DNA from: Mucilaginibacter sp. Bleaf8
GTDB taxonomy: Bacteria; Bacteroidota; Bacteroidia; Sphingobacteriales; Sphingobacteriaceae
DNA: 64,000 nucleotides
NCBI RefSeq assembly: GCF_018390515.1
Contig: NZ_JAHBBK010000003.1
Location: 248,001 to 312,000, forward strand
Reading direction: 5' to 3'
The translations under genes and the position numbers were made by a program. A model generated the notes under the pieces. That model had not been told where the DNA came from, searched no databases, and was given only the letters and a program-made list of their open reading frames with translations. This document shows, in pieces, positions 1 to 8,692 of the stretch; the stretch's first letter is position 1, and each line of letters starts with the position of its first letter.

Positions 1-636
1 GCGGCGGTTATCGCGCTGGTCGCAATAAAAGCCGGACTTTTGGCCCTCGGCTATGTTGATTCCATAAACCAGGTTATTTTCTTTTACCTCAACCAGCTCA
101 GGCGGAGCCTCGCCAGACAGTACTTCATTGGCGGTTTCCAGCCCTTCGTGTGCACGTGATGAGGCATCGCTTTTATCATAAATACCTTTGGGTTGCAGTA
201 ACCGTTGCAACTCATCAATAATAACGGCTTTATTGTTTTCGATACCTGAGGTAAGGATCTGTAAAGAAAGATAGTCGGCGTATTTATCTACAATGAGCCC
301 CGGCAGGTAATCGGCCTCACTGAAAATAAGGCGGCAGGTGTTGTTGGTGCCATCGTGTAAAATGTTGCTGCGGCTTTGTACGGCAGTGGCTACTTTTTGC
401 CTGAACCAGGCTTCGTCAACCGGGGTTTGCTCGTTCCACTCCAGCAGGCGCAGGGCCACGCGCGATTCTTTGTTGTAGAACCCGTAAGCCATAAAACCAC
501 CCTGTGCATCCAGTAAACGTACTACATCACCATTTGCCGGCTTACCTTTTACGCGCTCAATAGCACCAGAAAATACCCATGGATGGCGTTGCAGCACCGC
601 TTTCTCTTTACCTTTTTTCAGGATCACATCAATCAT
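1..636 (-). CDS. rlmI: 23S rRNA cytosine-C5 methyltransferase, RlmI-like (partial)
   Basis: The gene runs off the left edge; 212 codons are visible from the ATG at 636. The first ~75 residues form a PUA-like RNA-binding domain (HPWVFSGAIERV), followed by the start of a Rossmann methyltransferase domain (SEADYLPGLIVDKYAD) and, at the edge, GFYCDQRDNR. That GFYxDQRxNR block is typical of the RlmI/YccW family, which uses S-adenosylmethionine to methylate C5 of a 23S rRNA cytosine (C1962 in E. coli). Family members have about 390 residues, so roughly the catalytic half is missing here. It is transcribed away from its right neighbour with no shared operon visible. Confidence 0.9.
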   Translation of the reverse strand, partial: MIDVILKKGKEKAVLQRHPWVFSGAIERVKGKPANGDVVRLLDAQGGFMAYGFYNKESRVALRLLEWNEQTPVDEAWFRQKVATAVQSRSNILHDGTNNTCRLIFSEADYLPGLIVDKYADYLSLQILTSGIENNKAVIIDELQRLLQPKGIYDKSDASSRAHEGLETANEVLSGEAPPELVEVKENNLVYGINIAEGQKSGFYCDQRDNRR

Positions 637-896
637 ACCGCAAAGATACGAAATATTGGGTTCGGGGTGCGAGGATTGAAGAATGGGTGCGAGGAGCGGA
701 GTGAGAGGATAGAGGAGCACGGGCTCGGGGAGCGAAGTTTAAGTAACAGTTGTATGGTATCAGCAAAAGGTAGGTTATAACTTACCGGAGAAAAACAAAT
801 CCTCTTCGCACCTCAACCTTCTCAACTCGGTACCCGAGCTCTTCACATCAACTGCCCACTCTCCGCACTTCGAACCAAATATCCCCCACTCCTCAA

Positions 897-1853
897 CTAT
901 AACTCACTCAGTACTCTTTGTACCCAGGCTTTGCCCCAGTTTTCGATCTGGCTAGTAGTCCATAATTGTGGGTAAAAAATGCGTTTCTGGAAACGGGGAG
1001 GAAGATATTTTTGCCAGTTGGTACCACCGGTGGCGCTAATCTCTTCCGGTTCGCGGTGCAGGTAACGCACGGCCGATTTATAGTGCGATAGCGGCCAGTT
1101 TACGTTAACGTTTACATCTAATTGCCGCAGTTCATCTTCCAGGGCTGTGGTTGATTCTCCTCTACTTTTCAGCTGCCGCCAAAGGGCGTTAAAGTTGGTG
1201 TGTACGTTGGCCTTACCCAATTCAATAAAGGTTTTGGCGTACTTTTTTTCGAACTGTTTAAGGGTAAGGGTTTGCTTGCCTGTGGATAGCTCGGTAGCGC
1301 CAAACTTCCAATAAATATGTTCAAACTGCGCCTCAATGCCGGCATCCTGCAGTTCTTCGCGTTTGTCTTTAGCCACGAGATTGAGAAAGTCTGACGCATA
1401 GATTTCAATCATGCGGTACTGGCCCGATTGGAAACCGCTGGCCGGCAGCAATGACATGCGGAATTTCAAAAACTGTTCCTTTTCCATGCCATCCACCATA
1501 ATTTCGAACGATTGTGTAAGCGCTTCAAAATAGCGGTTAATACGTTTTAAGCGAGCCGTGAAAAAGTCGACAGTAAGCTCATCTCCCTTTTCGGCAATCT
1601 GCCTGCACTCGTGTAGCGAAAGCTTAAAGTACAGCTCCGTAATCTGGTGATACATGATAAATATCTCCTCGTCAGGGAAAGGCGTTTTAGGGCTTTGCAG
1701 GCTTAGCAGCGTATCTAAATGTATATAATCCCAATAGGTCAGGAAATCAGCATGCAAAAGCCCGTCAAGGTAGGAAGGCATATCTTGCCCCATGGCCTCG
1801 TACTTAGCTTGCAGCTGTTCCAGTCGCTGTTCAATTTCGGGTGAAATGTGCAT
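897..1853 (-). CDS. tryptophan 2,3-dioxygenase family protein
   Basis: This 318-residue, mainly helical protein matches the haem-dependent tryptophan 2,3-dioxygenase family, which opens the indole ring of tryptophan to N-formylkynurenine, the first step of the kynurenine pathway. Family marks are the helix MYHQITELYFKLSLHE (the equivalent of HQxYELWFKQxLHE, with the distal haem-pocket His) and the late loop ATGGTNWQKYL (family TGG[ST]). I place the start at the second Met (MHISPEIEQ) because the six residues before it look like leader. An ATG at 1871 is possible. No other kynurenine gene is adjacent. The assignment is by motif, and substrate specificity was not tested. Confidence 0.87.
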   Translation of the reverse strand: MHISPEIEQRLEQLQAKYEAMGQDMPSYLDGLLHADFLTYWDYIHLDTLLSLQSPKTPFPDEEIFIMYHQITELYFKLSLHECRQIAEKGDELTVDFFTARLKRINRYFEALTQSFEIMVDGMEKEQFLKFRMSLLPASGFQSGQYRMIEIYASDFLNLVAKDKREELQDAGIEAQFEHIYWKFGATELSTGKQTLTLKQFEKKYAKTFIELGKANVHTNFNALWRQLKSRGESTTALEDELRQLDVNVNVNWPLSHYKSAVRYLHREPEEISATGGTNWQKYLPPRFQKRIFYPQLWTTSQIENWGKAWVQRVLSEL

Positions 1854-1913
1854 GTACAAATTTAGCAACAATCGACCGCATTTTGCGGTTGGCTGTAAGG
1901 GTATAGTTTGTGG

Positions 1914-2459
1914 CTAATAACGGCGGCTGAAATTAAATTTATAGACAACGCGCAGGCCCGAAACGGGAACGGTTTTATCATACACCGGCATTACATCAGC
2001 ACGTAATGAAAATTCCAGGCTGCTGTAATGGTCAACAGCCCAATCGTAGCCGCCGCCTAATGTGCCACCCAAACCCGAGCTGCCGGCATCATCGCCACCT
2101 AAGTAAATGGATGGGCCTGCAAAGGCAAAGAAACGCTTATAAAAGTAATATCTCGCCGCAACATTTAGGAAAACCAGGTCAACACTGCGGCCCGAGCCTA
2201 CAAAGTAGTAGCCATTGTAAACGCCCTTTTTATCGCTTTCTATGTTTTCGAGCCCGATAGTTGGCATTAGCGTAAGTGCATCTTTTAAACGGATGTTGCC
2301 TTGTATTACCTTGTCGCGCCCGATATGATAGCCGCTTTGCAGCGGATAGTTGATGCCGCCACCAATTCCAATGGAGCTGCGGGCCTGGCTGTAGGTTTTA
2401 TGCGCGGTAAAAAAAGCTAGAATGATTAAGGAGAAGGCTAGTAAAAATTGTTTTTTCAT
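1914..2459 (-). CDS. outer-membrane beta-barrel-like protein with signal peptide
   Basis: A 181-residue protein with a clear Sec signal peptide (MKKQFLLAFSLIILAFFTAH, cleavage probably after TYSQ). The mature part is rich in Gly and alternating aromatic/polar residues (GIGGGINYPL, GGTLGGGYDWAVDHYSSLEF) and ends in an aromatic-rich strand (VVYKFNFSRRY), as expected for a small outer-membrane beta barrel. I do not recognise a specific family or ligand. The start is taken at the ATG that begins the signal peptide rather than the in-frame codon 27 nt upstream. It sits alone between the dioxygenase and dinB, in the same direction, with about 140 bp of non-coding DNA upstream. Confidence 0.7.
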   Translation of the reverse strand: MKKQFLLAFSLIILAFFTAHKTYSQARSSIGIGGGINYPLQSGYHIGRDKVIQGNIRLKDALTLMPTIGLENIESDKKGVYNGYYFVGSGRSVDLVFLNVAARYYFYKRFFAFAGPSIYLGGDDAGSSGLGGTLGGGYDWAVDHYSSLEFSLRADVMPVYDKTVPVSGLRVVYKFNFSRRY

Positions 2460-2601
2460 TGTTTTATAATAAGTCGGGCCAGCCACAAGCCAGCAGGTTG
2501 TACTACCGTGTAAAGACGTATACTGATGCCTGTTTGTTACCAGCGCTAATAAATAATACGCACATGTAATTGTATATCTGCTAGTTAAGTTTTAAAATCA
2601 G

Positions 2602-3702
2602 TTAGAATAACCTGAGTTGCTCAGCCGGGCCGTCATACCTGCTTTTGGGGGCAATTTCGCCAAAGTTGGATACGGATATACCCAGCAAGCGTATTTTTAC
2701 ATCCTGCAAATCGGTTGCTGCCAGCAGCTGTTTGGCAGTAGTTAACAGGGTTTCATAATCGCCAACAGGAGCGGGGTACGACTGATTGCGTGTTATCTGT
2801 TTAAAATCACTGTACTTAATTTTTAATGTAACTGTACGGCCTTTAAGCTGGTAACGTGCCAGGCGGTCGGTTACGGTTTGGGCTATTTTGACAAGCTCGG
2901 CGTACATCTCTTCTGGCTCGGTGAGGTCATAGGCAAAAGTATCTTCGGCACCCATTGATTTGGTTTCGCGGTGCGGTTGTACGGCACGGTCATCAATACC
3001 CCGTACAATTTTATAATAGAAGTGCCCGGTTTTACCAAAGCGTTTCACCAGTTCGTCTTCAGTAAGTTGTTTCAAGTCGGCACCGGTATGCAGGCCCATA
3101 TTTTTCATTTTTTGGGCAGTTACCTTGCCTACGCCATGAAACTTTTCTACCGGCAAGCTTTCCATAAAAGCCTGGATGGATGATGGGCCAATAAACTTTA
3201 GACCATTAGGCTTATTAATATCAGACGCAATTTTGGCTACGAATTTATTGATGGATACTCCTGCCGAAGCGGTAAGCTGCAACTCATCCTGTATGGCGTT
3301 TTTGATTTGCTGCGCTATCTCGATAGCGGAACCAATGTTCAGCTTATCGGTAGTTACATCCAGGTAGGCTTCATCTAAAGACAGGGGTTCGATGAGATCA
3401 GTATAACGGCTAAAAATTTCGCGTATTTGTTTGGATACTTCTTTGTACACCGCAAACCTTGGGCGCACAAAAATAGCATGCGGGCACAGCTGTAACGCTT
3501 TTTTGGAAGGCATGGCCGAGCGTATGCCAAACTTACGTGCCTCGTAACTGGCAGTAGCCACTACGCCGCCCCGGCCTTCGGGCAGGCCGCCCACTACCAG
3601 CGGTTTCCCGCGGTATTCGGGGTAGTCGCGCTGCTCAACCGATGCATAAAATGCATCCATATCCACGTGGATAATTTTGCGGTGAGGCGTGGCAACTGGC
3701 AT
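2602..3702 (-). CDS. dinB: DNA polymerase IV (Y family)
   Basis: A 366-residue translesion polymerase. The N-terminal palm motif HVDMDAFYASVEQ (catalytic Asp14) and SLDEAYLDVT (Asp110, Glu111) are intact, followed by the HhH thumb (VEKFHGVGKVTAQKM) and the little-finger domain. The last five residues, QLRLF, match a beta-clamp-binding motif. Y-family polymerases copy past damaged bases with low fidelity and are tethered by the sliding clamp. The ATG at 3702 is chosen because it starts 9 residues before the conserved KIIHVDMDAF block. A -7 box TATCTTTG (3708-3715) lies only 5 nt upstream, so the message may be leaderless. The upstream in-frame ATG at 3774 would lie before that box. Confidence 0.95.
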   Translation of the reverse strand: MPVATPHRKIIHVDMDAFYASVEQRDYPEYRGKPLVVGGLPEGRGGVVATASYEARKFGIRSAMPSKKALQLCPHAIFVRPRFAVYKEVSKQIREIFSRYTDLIEPLSLDEAYLDVTTDKLNIGSAIEIAQQIKNAIQDELQLTASAGVSINKFVAKIASDINKPNGLKFIGPSSIQAFMESLPVEKFHGVGKVTAQKMKNMGLHTGADLKQLTEDELVKRFGKTGHFYYKIVRGIDDRAVQPHRETKSMGAEDTFAYDLTEPEEMYAELVKIAQTVTDRLARYQLKGRTVTLKIKYSDFKQITRNQSYPAPVGDYETLLTTAKQLLAATDLQDVKIRLLGISVSNFGEIAPKSRYDGPAEQLRLF

Positions 3703-3707
3703 AACAG

Positions 3708-3715
3708 CAAAGATA
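3708..3715 (-). promoter_or_regulatory. -7 promoter box of dinB
   Basis: On the minus strand this reads TATCTTTG, a perfect Bacteroidota TAnnTTTG element, ending 5 nt before the dinB ATG. Transcription would then begin at or next to the start codon. I did not find a convincing TTG -33 partner at the usual 19-21 bp. Confidence 0.5.
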
Positions 3716-3793
3716 AAGCGAAGTTGGCAAATTTGTTTCGTTGCCGGCATGGTATCAGCGCCAGCCTGTGGCAAACGTCATAGGATATAAAAC

Positions 3794-3818
3794 AAAAAAG
3801 CAGCGTGATTAACGCTGC
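3794..3818 (-). terminator. intrinsic terminator of the DUF4407 gene
   Basis: On the minus strand a 7-bp stem (GCAGCGT/ACGCTGC, loop of 5) at 3800-3818 is followed by six Ts (3794-3799). It lies 12 nt past the DUF4407 stop and just upstream of dinB, so it should separate the two transcripts. Confidence 0.8.
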
Positions 3819-3830
3819 CTTTTATATGGT

Positions 3831-4949
3831 TTACTCGTAGCTGTGCCGCTCATAATCATAGTCGGACTGGGCGGAGATGATCTTCTTTTTTCGCTGTATG
3901 TCGGCATCCAGCTGGTGGTCAAACAGGTTGTCGGTTACGGCCACTTCGCGGTCTTTGTCTTTTTCAGCAAAGTGGATATTGGCCTCGGCCATCCGGGCCA
4001 GTGCCACATCATAAGGCCCTTTGGGCGACATCAGCTTCACAAATACCGGCAGACATTCAAACAAAATGAACAGGTAGCCGATGAAGGACTGAGCCAAATA
4101 GGTATCCAAATCGCGTGCACCGTCTGAGCGGAAGGAGAGTTGCCCCAGGGCCCAGTTGCGGTCGGCAAAACCGGCAATATTAGCCAGGCTGTCCAGCTGT
4201 GAGCCGGTAAACAGGCGGGTGCTGTTCAGCCCTTCATAATCTTTACGCTGACTCAGGTACTGATCCATTTTAGTCAGATCGTCGGTCACGGTTTTCAGGC
4301 GGTTTTGCTTTTCGGCCAATACCTCTTCCTTCCGTTTGGCATTAAAGCCGTAGCCTGCAAGGCCCGAGGTCTGGGTGGTTTTGTCGCCAAATACCTCCTG
4401 GTTCAGTTCCACGCGCGACCGGTTGATGTCTTTTTCGAGCGAATCTTTTTCAGCTTTCAGGTCCTTGTTCTTATTCAGTTCCATCGCATACTTCTGCAAA
4501 TAGGTTTTTTGCAGGGTATCTATTTTGCGGTTCTGGCCTTTCAGGTAACTGGCTTTCAGCTTTTCGCGAATCTCTTTGTCAAAAATTTTCAGTTCCAGCG
4601 GGCGCGATATCACCATACCAATCATAATGGCGAGTAAGATACGCGGCGTAGCCTGCAGTATCTGCTGGTTGGTGCTGCCCTGCTTGTTAATGCTGGCTAC
4701 AATGTACCGGTCCATATTAAAAATGGCCAGCCCCCATATCAATCCAAAAAAAGTAGCAAAAAGTGGTGCCAAGGCGTTGCCGCTAAACACAAAGTACATA
4801 GCATAGCCGCCCGATAAGCTGGCAAATAAAGCGGTAAAAAATATGGTAGCCCCTATACCCACATACTTGTTATGTTCAATAGGGTACTTCTTCAAGGTGT
4901 CAATATGCGCGCCCGAGCAGAACCAAAAAAAACGGGTTACTTTTTTCAT
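3831..4949 (-). CDS. DUF4407 domain membrane protein
   Basis: A 372-residue protein of the DUF4407 family, function unknown. The N-terminus starts with the family signature FFWFCSGAHIDTLKKYP. Three hydrophobic helices follow within the first ~130 residues (GATIFFTALFASLSGGYAMY, LFATFFGLIWGLAIFN, ILLAIMIGMVISRPLEL), then a long charged, probably coiled-coil segment (~135-250, many Lys/Glu/Asp/Leu), and a last membrane helix (FIGYLFILFECLPVFVKLM). This topology suggests a membrane-anchored protein with a large soluble coiled loop. The start is the ATG at 4949; the codon before it is TTG. It is a single-gene unit with its own terminator. Confidence 0.85.
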   Translation of the reverse strand: MKKVTRFFWFCSGAHIDTLKKYPIEHNKYVGIGATIFFTALFASLSGGYAMYFVFSGNALAPLFATFFGLIWGLAIFNMDRYIVASINKQGSTNQQILQATPRILLAIMIGMVISRPLELKIFDKEIREKLKASYLKGQNRKIDTLQKTYLQKYAMELNKNKDLKAEKDSLEKDINRSRVELNQEVFGDKTTQTSGLAGYGFNAKRKEEVLAEKQNRLKTVTDDLTKMDQYLSQRKDYEGLNSTRLFTGSQLDSLANIAGFADRNWALGQLSFRSDGARDLDTYLAQSFIGYLFILFECLPVFVKLMSPKGPYDVALARMAEANIHFAEKDKDREVAVTDNLFDHQLDADIQRKKKIISAQSDYDYERHSYE

Positions 4950-5050
4950 CAATCTTAAAACTACAAAAAATGCAGATATTCCTGTACATAAAACGCTTGT
5001 AAAGGGCTATTGTTACAAACCTATGATTTAATTTATATAGCCAAAAAACC

Positions 5051-5058
5051 TACCTTTG
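5051..5058 (+). promoter_or_regulatory. -7 promoter box upstream of the rhodanese gene
   Basis: TACCTTTG matches the Bacteroidota TAnnTTTG element and ends 19 nt before the ATG at 5078. No clear TTG -33 element was seen at the expected distance. Confidence 0.45.
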
Positions 5059-5077
5059 GCTCAAATTACTGTTGACT

Positions 5078-5392
5078 ATGAAAGAGATAACTGTAGAAGA
5101 CCTGAAAAGGATGAAAGATAACGGCAAAGATTTTCAACTGGTGGATGTTCGCGAGGATTTTGAGTACCAGATGTCGAACCTGGGCGGCGAATTGATACCG
5201 TTGGGCGGCATTTTAATTGAAGCCGACAAAATTGATAAAGAAAAACCGGTAGTAATTATGTGCCGTAGCGGCAAACGCAGTGCGGCAGCCGTTATGCAAC
5301 TGGAGCAGCAGGGCTTTACCAACCTGTATAACCTAAAAGGCGGCATACTGGCCTGGGCTGACCAAATTGACCCGACCATTACGGTGTACTAA
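5078..5392 (+). CDS. single-domain rhodanese-like sulfurtransferase
   Basis: A 104-residue single rhodanese domain. It begins MKEITVEDLKRM, has the substrate-side motif LVDVREDFEYQ, and the active-site loop MCRSGKRSAAA, whose Cys would carry the persulfide. Such small cytoplasmic rhodaneses pass sulfane sulfur to acceptors, but many have unknown partners. The start is the ATG at 5078; the TTG 6 nt upstream is less likely. The gene ends 3 nt before the next small membrane-protein gene, so the two probably form an operon. The active-site Cys is present, so activity is expected. Confidence 0.9.
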   Translation: MKEITVEDLKRMKDNGKDFQLVDVREDFEYQMSNLGGELIPLGGILIEADKIDKEKPVVIMCRSGKRSAAAVMQLEQQGFTNLYNLKGGILAWADQIDPTITVY

Positions 5393-5395
5393 ACT

Positions 5396-5614
5396 ATGGC
5401 GCTCAGGATATTTTTAAATGTGCTATACACCATTGGTATAGCACTTAGTTTGTTTACTTTTTACTGGGGCTTTACGCACGGTCATTACCCCTATGTGGCC
5501 GGTGCTGTAATTGTTGGCGGCGCATTTATTATGCTTAAGATACGCCTGCTTAAAGAAGTGCGCGCTATGCAAAGCAACCCTAAAGCAACAGCAACGCCCA
5601 AAGCAAAAAAATAG
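5396..5614 (+). CDS. small two-helix membrane protein
   Basis: A 72-residue protein with two predicted membrane helices (FLNVLYTIGIALSLFTFYWG and YVAGAVIVGGAFIMLKIRLL) and a basic tail ending in Pro/Lys repeats (ATATPKAKK). I do not recognise a named function; similar short proteins occur in Sphingobacteriaceae. It starts 3 nt after the rhodanese stop, which suggests translational coupling and a link with it. Gene status rests on the good start, the clean two-helix design and operon position rather than on homology. Confidence 0.65.
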   Translation: MALRIFLNVLYTIGIALSLFTFYWGFTHGHYPYVAGAVIVGGAFIMLKIRLLKEVRAMQSNPKATATPKAKK

Positions 5615-5660
5615 AAGCCTTTCCAAGTTTCTTTTTGAAACAATATGTGAAAGCATGGTC

Positions 5661-5697
5661 CCACTCAAACCCTCCTTCACCGGGAGGGTTTGGGTGG
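5661..5697. repeat. intergenic palindrome / possible terminator
   Basis: A 15-bp stem with one G-U pair (left arm 5661-5675, right arm 5683-5697, loop of 7) lies between the rhodanese operon and prfA. GC-rich CCCTCC/GGAGGG hairpins of this style recur between genes in this group; it lacks a long T tract but may end transcription. Confidence 0.6.
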
Positions 5698-5750
5698 AGC
5701 TTTTAACCACCAACCTGCAACTATCATTTAATTATGTGCCTGAGAATGCG

Positions 5751-5758
5751 TACTTTTG
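5751..5758 (+). promoter_or_regulatory. -7 promoter box for prfA
   Basis: TACTTTTG matches TAnnTTTG. It would give prfA a leader of about 150 nt. The rest of the 299-bp gap before prfA holds the palindrome at 5661-5697 and nothing else I can identify. Confidence 0.4.
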
Positions 5759-5913
5759 TACACTTTTTTGCAGTGCACCAACCGCATTAAACCCGATTGT
5801 AACGGAAAGCTTTTAGTAGTGGCCGGTGCCGGGCAAAAAACTTGCAGTGTAAAGCGGGGCTATCAGAACCGACAAGGCATTGCAACTGATTTTCAAAAGA
5901 AGAATACACAACG

Positions 5914-6987
5914 ATGTTAGAGAAATTAGAGCTGATAAGAGACCGCTGGCAAACTGTTGAGAACGAACTGAGCAGCCCTGAAGCAATGGCGGATATGAAG
6001 CGCTTTGCCCAGCTGAATAAGGAATACAAGGATTTGACCCTGATTGTTGATCAGTACAAGATATACAAGAACATAGTAAGCAATATTGACACAAACAAAG
6101 AAATTTTAGCTACCGAGAAAGACGAAGAGTTTAGGGAGATGGCTAAAATGGAGCTGGACGAGCTGCTGGAACAACGTGAGGCCAAGGAAGAAGAAATTCG
6201 CCTGATGCTGATCCCGAAAGATCCGGAAGATGCCAAGCACGCCATTGTGGAGATACGCGGCGGTACTGGTGGCGATGAGGCTGCCTTGTTTGCCGGAGAT
6301 TTATACCGCATGTATATGCGCTATTGCGAGCGCCGCGGCTGGCGTACCGAGCTGGTGGATTGCACCGAAGGTACATCAGGTGGTTACAAAGAGATTGTAT
6401 TTAACGTATTGGCCGATGATGCTTATGGCACTTTAAAATACGAATCGGGCGTGCACCGTGTGCAGCGTGTACCAGATACCGAAACGCAGGGCAGGGTGCA
6501 TACCTCGGCCGCCACTGTGGTGGTATTACCCGAAGTGGATGAGTTTGATATTGAATTGCATAACAGCGATATCCGTAAGGATTTGTTCTGTGCGTCTGGT
6601 CCGGGTGGGCAGTCGGTGAATACTACTTATTCGGCCGTGCGTTTAACCCACATTCCAACCGGTATTGTGGCGCAATGCCAGGATCAGAAATCGCAGTTGA
6701 AAAACTATGATAAGGCTTTACAGGTATTGCGTTCGCGCGTTTACGAGATGGAGTTGCAAAAGCACCTCGAAGAAACTTCGAAAAAGCGTAAAACCATGGT
6801 ATCAACCGGCGACCGTTCGGCTAAAGTGCGTACCTACAACTATCCGCAAGGCCGTGTTACTGAGCACCGCATTGGCTTAACCATTTACAACCTGCCCAAC
6901 GTAATGAATGGTGATTTACAGGAAATTATGGAATCGCTGCAATTTGCAGAGAACGCCGAAAAGTTGAAAGAAGGAACGGTAGCTTAA
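5914..6987 (+). CDS. prfA: peptide chain release factor 1
   Basis: A 357-residue class I release factor. The GGQ motif that triggers peptidyl-tRNA hydrolysis is at ~231-233 within [17 protein letters not shown]. The stop-codon recognition tripeptide is PDT (~187-189, within [12 protein letters not shown]), fitting the PxT motif of RF1 (reads UAA/UAG) rather than the SPF of RF2. The N-terminal coiled-coil domain (~1-100) is complete. The length is normal. It is followed 63 nt later by tRNA-Asp, which has its own promoter. The ATG at 5914 is the only sensible start. Confidence 0.97.
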   Translation: MLEKLELIRDRWQTVENELSSPEAMADMKRFAQLNKEYKDLTLIVDQYKIYKNIVSNIDTNKEILATEKDEEFREMAKMELDELLEQREAKEEEIRLMLIPKDPEDAKHAIVEIRGGTGGDEAALFAGDLYRMYMRYCERRGWRTELVDCTEGTSGGYKEIVFNVLADDAYGTLKYESGVHRVQRVPDTETQGRVHTSAATVVVLPEVDEFDIELHNSDIRKDLFCASGPGGQSVNTTYSAVRLTHIPTGIVAQCQDQKSQLKNYDKALQVLRSRVYEMELQKHLEETSKKRKTMVSTGDRSAKVRTYNYPQGRVTEHRIGLTIYNLPNVMNGDLQEIMESLQFAENAEKLKEGTVA

Positions 6988-7004
6988 TTTTTTGAAAAAA
7001 TATT

Positions 7005-7035
7005 TTGCGGAATGTAAAAATAGATTCTATATTTG
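7005..7035 (+). promoter_or_regulatory. promoter of tRNA-Asp
   Basis: A TTG (7005-7007) and TATATTTG (7028-7035) separated by 20 bp match the Bacteroidota -33/-7 consensus. The box ends 15 nt before the mature tRNA, so transcription would start about 8-10 nt upstream of it. Confidence 0.75.
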
Positions 7036-7050
7036 CATTCCCAAACGGGA

Positions 7051-7124
7051 GGAGTGGTAGTTCAGCTGGTTAGAATACATGCCTGTCACGCATGGGGTCG
7101 CGGGTTCGAGTCCCGTCCATTCCG
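7051..7124 (+). tRNA. tRNA-Asp (GTC)
   Basis: A 74-nt cloverleaf: acceptor GGAGTGG/CCATTCC (one G-U pair), D arm GTTC/GAAT, anticodon stem CATGC/GCATG with loop CTGTCAC (anticodon GTC, 7085-7087), T arm GCGGG/CCCGT with loop TTCGAGT, and discriminator G at 7124. CCA is not encoded. Its 3' end is the attachment site of island 1 and its end is repeated at 29969-29993. Confidence 0.97.
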
Positions 7125-7128
7125 CTAA
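7104..7128 (+). repeat. attL of island 1 (tRNA 3' end)
   Basis: This 25-bp segment, from the T-arm to two bases past the C that follows the tRNA, is repeated exactly at 29969-29993. Direct repeats of a tRNA 3' end with an integrase gene just inside are the standard mark of tyrosine-recombinase integration. The tRNA remains intact. Confidence 0.9.
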
Positions 7129-7150
7129 TTGCAATGTCAAAAACGACTAA

Positions 7151-7183
7151 AAGCCTGTAAATTAAACGTTTACAGGCTTTTTT
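7151..7183 (+). terminator. terminator downstream of tRNA-Asp
   Basis: An 11-bp stem (AAGCCTGTAAA/TTTACAGGCTT, loop of 7, arms 7151-7161 and 7169-7179) followed by Ts. It lies just inside island 1, so the island supplies a new terminator for the tRNA. Confidence 0.85.
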
Positions 7184-7237
7184 ATTTGGCTCTATTTGCC
7201 ATCATATCTAACCATTCTCTATAAAAAAGTTAGCATA

Positions 7238-7275
7238 TGGTGAGCATTTTATAGAGCCAGCAAAAATGCTCACCA
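7238..7275. repeat. inverted TGGTGAGCA sites, probable integrase arm sites
   Basis: TGGTGAGCATTTT at 7238-7250 is inverted at 7263-7275. The core TGGTGAGCA recurs twice as direct repeats near the other island end (29899-29907 and 29910-29918). Position near both ends and next to the integrase gene suggests arm-type recombinase binding sites. Confidence 0.6.
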
Positions 7276-7378
7276 ATATACTTATAAAGCGCTGTTTTAC
7301 AAGTAGTTCATCCATTAAACATCTTGATTGTAAGTGGCATAATTAACACTTTTGTTTCACTTTAAAGGATTATGTGCA

Positions 7379-8596
7379 ATGAGAACTCAAATGAATTTGC
7401 TTTTCTACTTAAAGAAAAGATCAAATTACCAAAGCGGCCCGGTAGCTATCTACCTCCGCTTTAATGTCAACGGCCAAAGAGCCGAAACCTCCATGGGAAA
7501 AGTATGTGAACCTTCCCGTTGGAATTCCAAGGCTGGCAGAGCCATCGGCACGAAAGAAGATGCGCGTACCCTGAACGCTTACCTGGATAGTCTACAGGCG
7601 CAGGCACAGGAGCTCTTCCAGCAGATGAAGCTGGCGGATGACGTGCTCACTGCCGAAAACATCAAGAACCGCTTTACCGGCAAAGGCGAAAAAATGCATA
7701 CGCTGCTGTCCATATTTGCAGACCACAATGAAAGAATGAAAAGCTTGGTGGGCCAGGAATTTGAGAAAAGCACCTTGCAGCGCTATGAGACTTGCCTAAT
7801 GCATGTCAGGGAGTTCTTATCCTCCCAGTACAACCTTTCTGACCTGCCGGTAAGTAAAATCAGTTTTAAGTTTCTCAATGACTTTGAATACTACCTGCTC
7901 AGCATTCGCAAGTGCGCTAACAACACCGCAATCAAGTATGTGAAGAACTTGGGCAAGATAGTGCGTATCTGCCTGGGTAACGGATGGCTAACTGTTGATC
8001 CTTATACCAACTATAAGCCTAAGACGCAAAAAGTGCATCGCATGGTACTCACTAAAGATGAACTGATCAAGCTGGCTGAAAAAGAACTGACCATAGAAAG
8101 GTTAAGGCTGGTGAGAGATATTTTCGTTTTCAGCTGCTATACGGGCCTTGCCTACGTAGACGTGAAAAAGCTGAAAAGATCGGAGGTGAATAAGGGCATT
8201 GATGGCGGCCTGTGGATCTTTACCAAACGAAAGAAAACCGAATCGCTATCCCGCATACCTGTTTTGCCTACGGCTGCTGCGATCATCGATCATTACGCTA
8301 ATGACCCGCAATGTGTTTATAAAGGATTACTGCTTCCCGTAATGAGCAACCAGAAGATGAATGCTTATTTAAAGGAAATAGCAGACTTATGCGGCATCCA
8401 TAAGCCGCTTACCTTTCATATTGCCCGGCATACGTTTGCTACCACCGTCACCTTGAACAACGGTGTTCCCATTGAAAGCGTAGCCAAAATGATGGGACAT
8501 TCCAGTATCAAGACCACGCAAATCTATGCGAAGGTAATGGATCACAAAATCAGTGAGGATATGCAGGCATTGAGGAATAAGCTGTATGCCGTTTAA
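7379..8596 (+). CDS. tyrosine recombinase, integrase of island 1
   Basis: A 405-residue integrase of the Bacteroides CTn/NBU type. It has the N-terminal arm-binding strand region (MNLLFYLKKRSNYQSG), a SAM-like core-binding domain (~105-205) and a catalytic domain with CYTGLAYVDVKKL (first Arg region), HIARHTFATTV and GHSSIKTTQIYAKV (the nucleophilic Tyr). The ATG at 7379 is chosen because the island 2 paralogue also begins MRT and the two align from there. It lies 250 bp inside attL and reads into the island. Its protein and its upstream sequence (CATCTTGATT...TTAACA...CACTTTAAA) closely resemble those of the integrase at 30245. It should catalyse integration and excision at the tRNA-Asp 3' end. 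Confidence 0.95.
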   Translation: MRTQMNLLFYLKKRSNYQSGPVAIYLRFNVNGQRAETSMGKVCEPSRWNSKAGRAIGTKEDARTLNAYLDSLQAQAQELFQQMKLADDVLTAENIKNRFTGKGEKMHTLLSIFADHNERMKSLVGQEFEKSTLQRYETCLMHVREFLSSQYNLSDLPVSKISFKFLNDFEYYLLSIRKCANNTAIKYVKNLGKIVRICLGNGWLTVDPYTNYKPKTQKVHRMVLTKDELIKLAEKELTIERLRLVRDIFVFSCYTGLAYVDVKKLKRSEVNKGIDGGLWIFTKRKKTESLSRIPVLPTAAAIIDHYANDPQCVYKGLLLPVMSNQKMNAYLKEIADLCGIHKPLTFHIARHTFATTVTLNNGVPIESVAKMMGHSSIKTTQIYAKVMDHKISEDMQALRNKLYAV

Positions 8597-8620
8597 GCTT
8601 TCATTAATTAACACAAATAA

Positions 8621-8655
8621 GCTATAGCTGACAGTAAGCCACTGCCAGCTATAGC
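8621..8655. repeat. hairpin after the island 1 integrase
   Basis: Arms GCTATAGCTG (8621-8630) and CAGCTATAGC (8646-8655) are perfect inverted repeats with an inner CAGT/ACTG. There is no T tract, so this may be a weak terminator or a regulator-binding site for the following pair. Confidence 0.5.
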
Positions 8656-8692
8656 AATAAATAACAAAATCTCAGGCTATTCTTAAATGAAC

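Noticed and set aside
583-780. 65-codon plus-strand frame at the left end
   Set aside because: It overlaps the rlmI start and runs through low-complexity GAGGA-type sequence; not a gene.
4991-5000. 10-nt match (ACGCTTGTAA) between the DUF4407 upstream region and the tail of the candidate guide RNA region
   Set aside because: A 10-mer match in 64 kb is expected by chance when many guide windows are tried; the guide position is unknown, so this is not evidence for a target.
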